IMG/VR virus record: IMGVR_UViG_3300045999_003382
Span: 1 to 30,218 of that record
From: a virus
DNA length: 30,218 bases
Direction: 5' to 3' (one strand)
Under the pieces are notes generated by a model. That model had not been told where the DNA came from. It did not search any database and saw only the letters and a list, made by a program, of their open reading frames with translations. The position numbers were made by a program, and so were the translations under genes. Below, one piece after another: positions 30,101 through 30,218 of this stretch (within the stretch, counting starts at the first letter, position 1; each line of letters starts with the position of its first letter).

Positions 30101-30218
30101 AAATCAGACAGCAGCCGCATAATATACGGCATAATCAGCAGAAAAAAAAGATATTTGACCCGGTAGGGGGTGAAAAATCTACACAATATGGCCACATTAA
30201 GCGCGTGGGCCCCTCCCT
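30101..30218. other. Terminal non-coding region, presumed left cos arm
   Basis: After the HNH stop, 118 bases show a purine-rich run (aaaaaaaag near 30144), a ggtagggggt motif near 30162 and the word gcgcgtgggcc at 30201-30211 near the end, matching 8-18 at the window start. An open frame begins at 30097 (ATGA with the HNH stop) and runs to the window end, but it is basic and low-complexity (MKIRQQPHNIRHNQQ). The region is more likely a packaging site than a gene. If ends join, the repeats would lie 25 bases apart. Confidence 0.5.

Noticed and set aside
30097-30218. Open frame starting ATGA at the HNH stop and running off the window
   Set aside because: Low-complexity basic start, passes through the cos-like repeat; joined to the window start it would end at base 25. 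A packaging site explains the sequence better.
1-30218. CRISPR array, insertion sequence, integrase or att site
   Set aside because: No spaced repeats of suitable size, no transposase or recombinase motifs, and no tRNA-derived core were seen.

Overview
The window reads as an essentially complete genome of a small tailed bacteriophage with a long non-contractile tail (siphovirus-type, HK97-fold capsid). Every convincing gene is on the + strand and genes are packed edge to edge, most junctions being ATGA or TAATG overlaps. A Bacteroidota host is suggested by a promoter of the TTG-N19-TAnnTTTG type at about 20138-20168, a lipoprotein-type spanin of a style I associate with phages of that phylum, and few Shine-Dalgarno sites. 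No integrase, excisionase, CI-like repressor or partition gene is visible, so a virulent lifestyle is the simplest reading. The two window ends share an 11-bp word (8-18 and 30201-30211) and place an HNH endonuclease directly before the small terminase, so the ends are probably adjacent in the circular or concatemeric genome and may mark the cos region.

Layout. 1-7283: packaging and head genes in canonical HK97 order (small and large terminase, portal, prohead protease, major capsid protein, gp6-like connector, head closure, gp10-like protein). 7290-11085: tail tube protein, a tail-assembly chaperone pair whose junction carries a hairpin and a slippable CCC-UAA (candidate -1 frameshift), a displaced DUF3168 tail completion protein, and the tape measure. 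11085-16720: a hub-like tail protein, a BppU-like Ig-fold protein, an 800-residue mosaic tail fibre and a small fibre-associated protein. 16717-20055: lysis genes (holin, M15 peptidase endolysin, and a u-spanin candidate), interrupted by a calcineurin-like phosphoesterase, a small orphan and a PAPS-reductase-family protein.

20056-20188 is the main regulatory gap, with the best promoter in the window and inverted repeats. It opens the presumed early operon (20189-29546): small orphans, a pentapeptide-repeat protein, a DnaA domain IV-like protein, a DUF3310-like protein, an SSB-like protein with an acidic PPF tail, a RecB-family PD-(D/E)XK nuclease, a structured intergenic RNA candidate, a SNF2-type helicase, a VRR-NUC nuclease and a large primase-polymerase/SF3 helicase. 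No DNA polymerase of family A, B or C is present, so bulk synthesis probably uses the host replisome, initiated by the phage primase-helicase and perhaps the DnaA-like protein. 29547-29767 holds three perfect 10-bp iterons, an AT-rich stretch and a GC-alternating tract, and is the best replication-origin candidate. The HNH gene and the cos-like end complete the map.

Candidates most worth pursuing are the unimolecular spanin, the hairpin/CCC-UAA recoding signal, the iteron region, the structured RNA at about 25174-25257, and the dyad centred on the window junction. All functional names rest on reading motifs by eye; no database search was possible.
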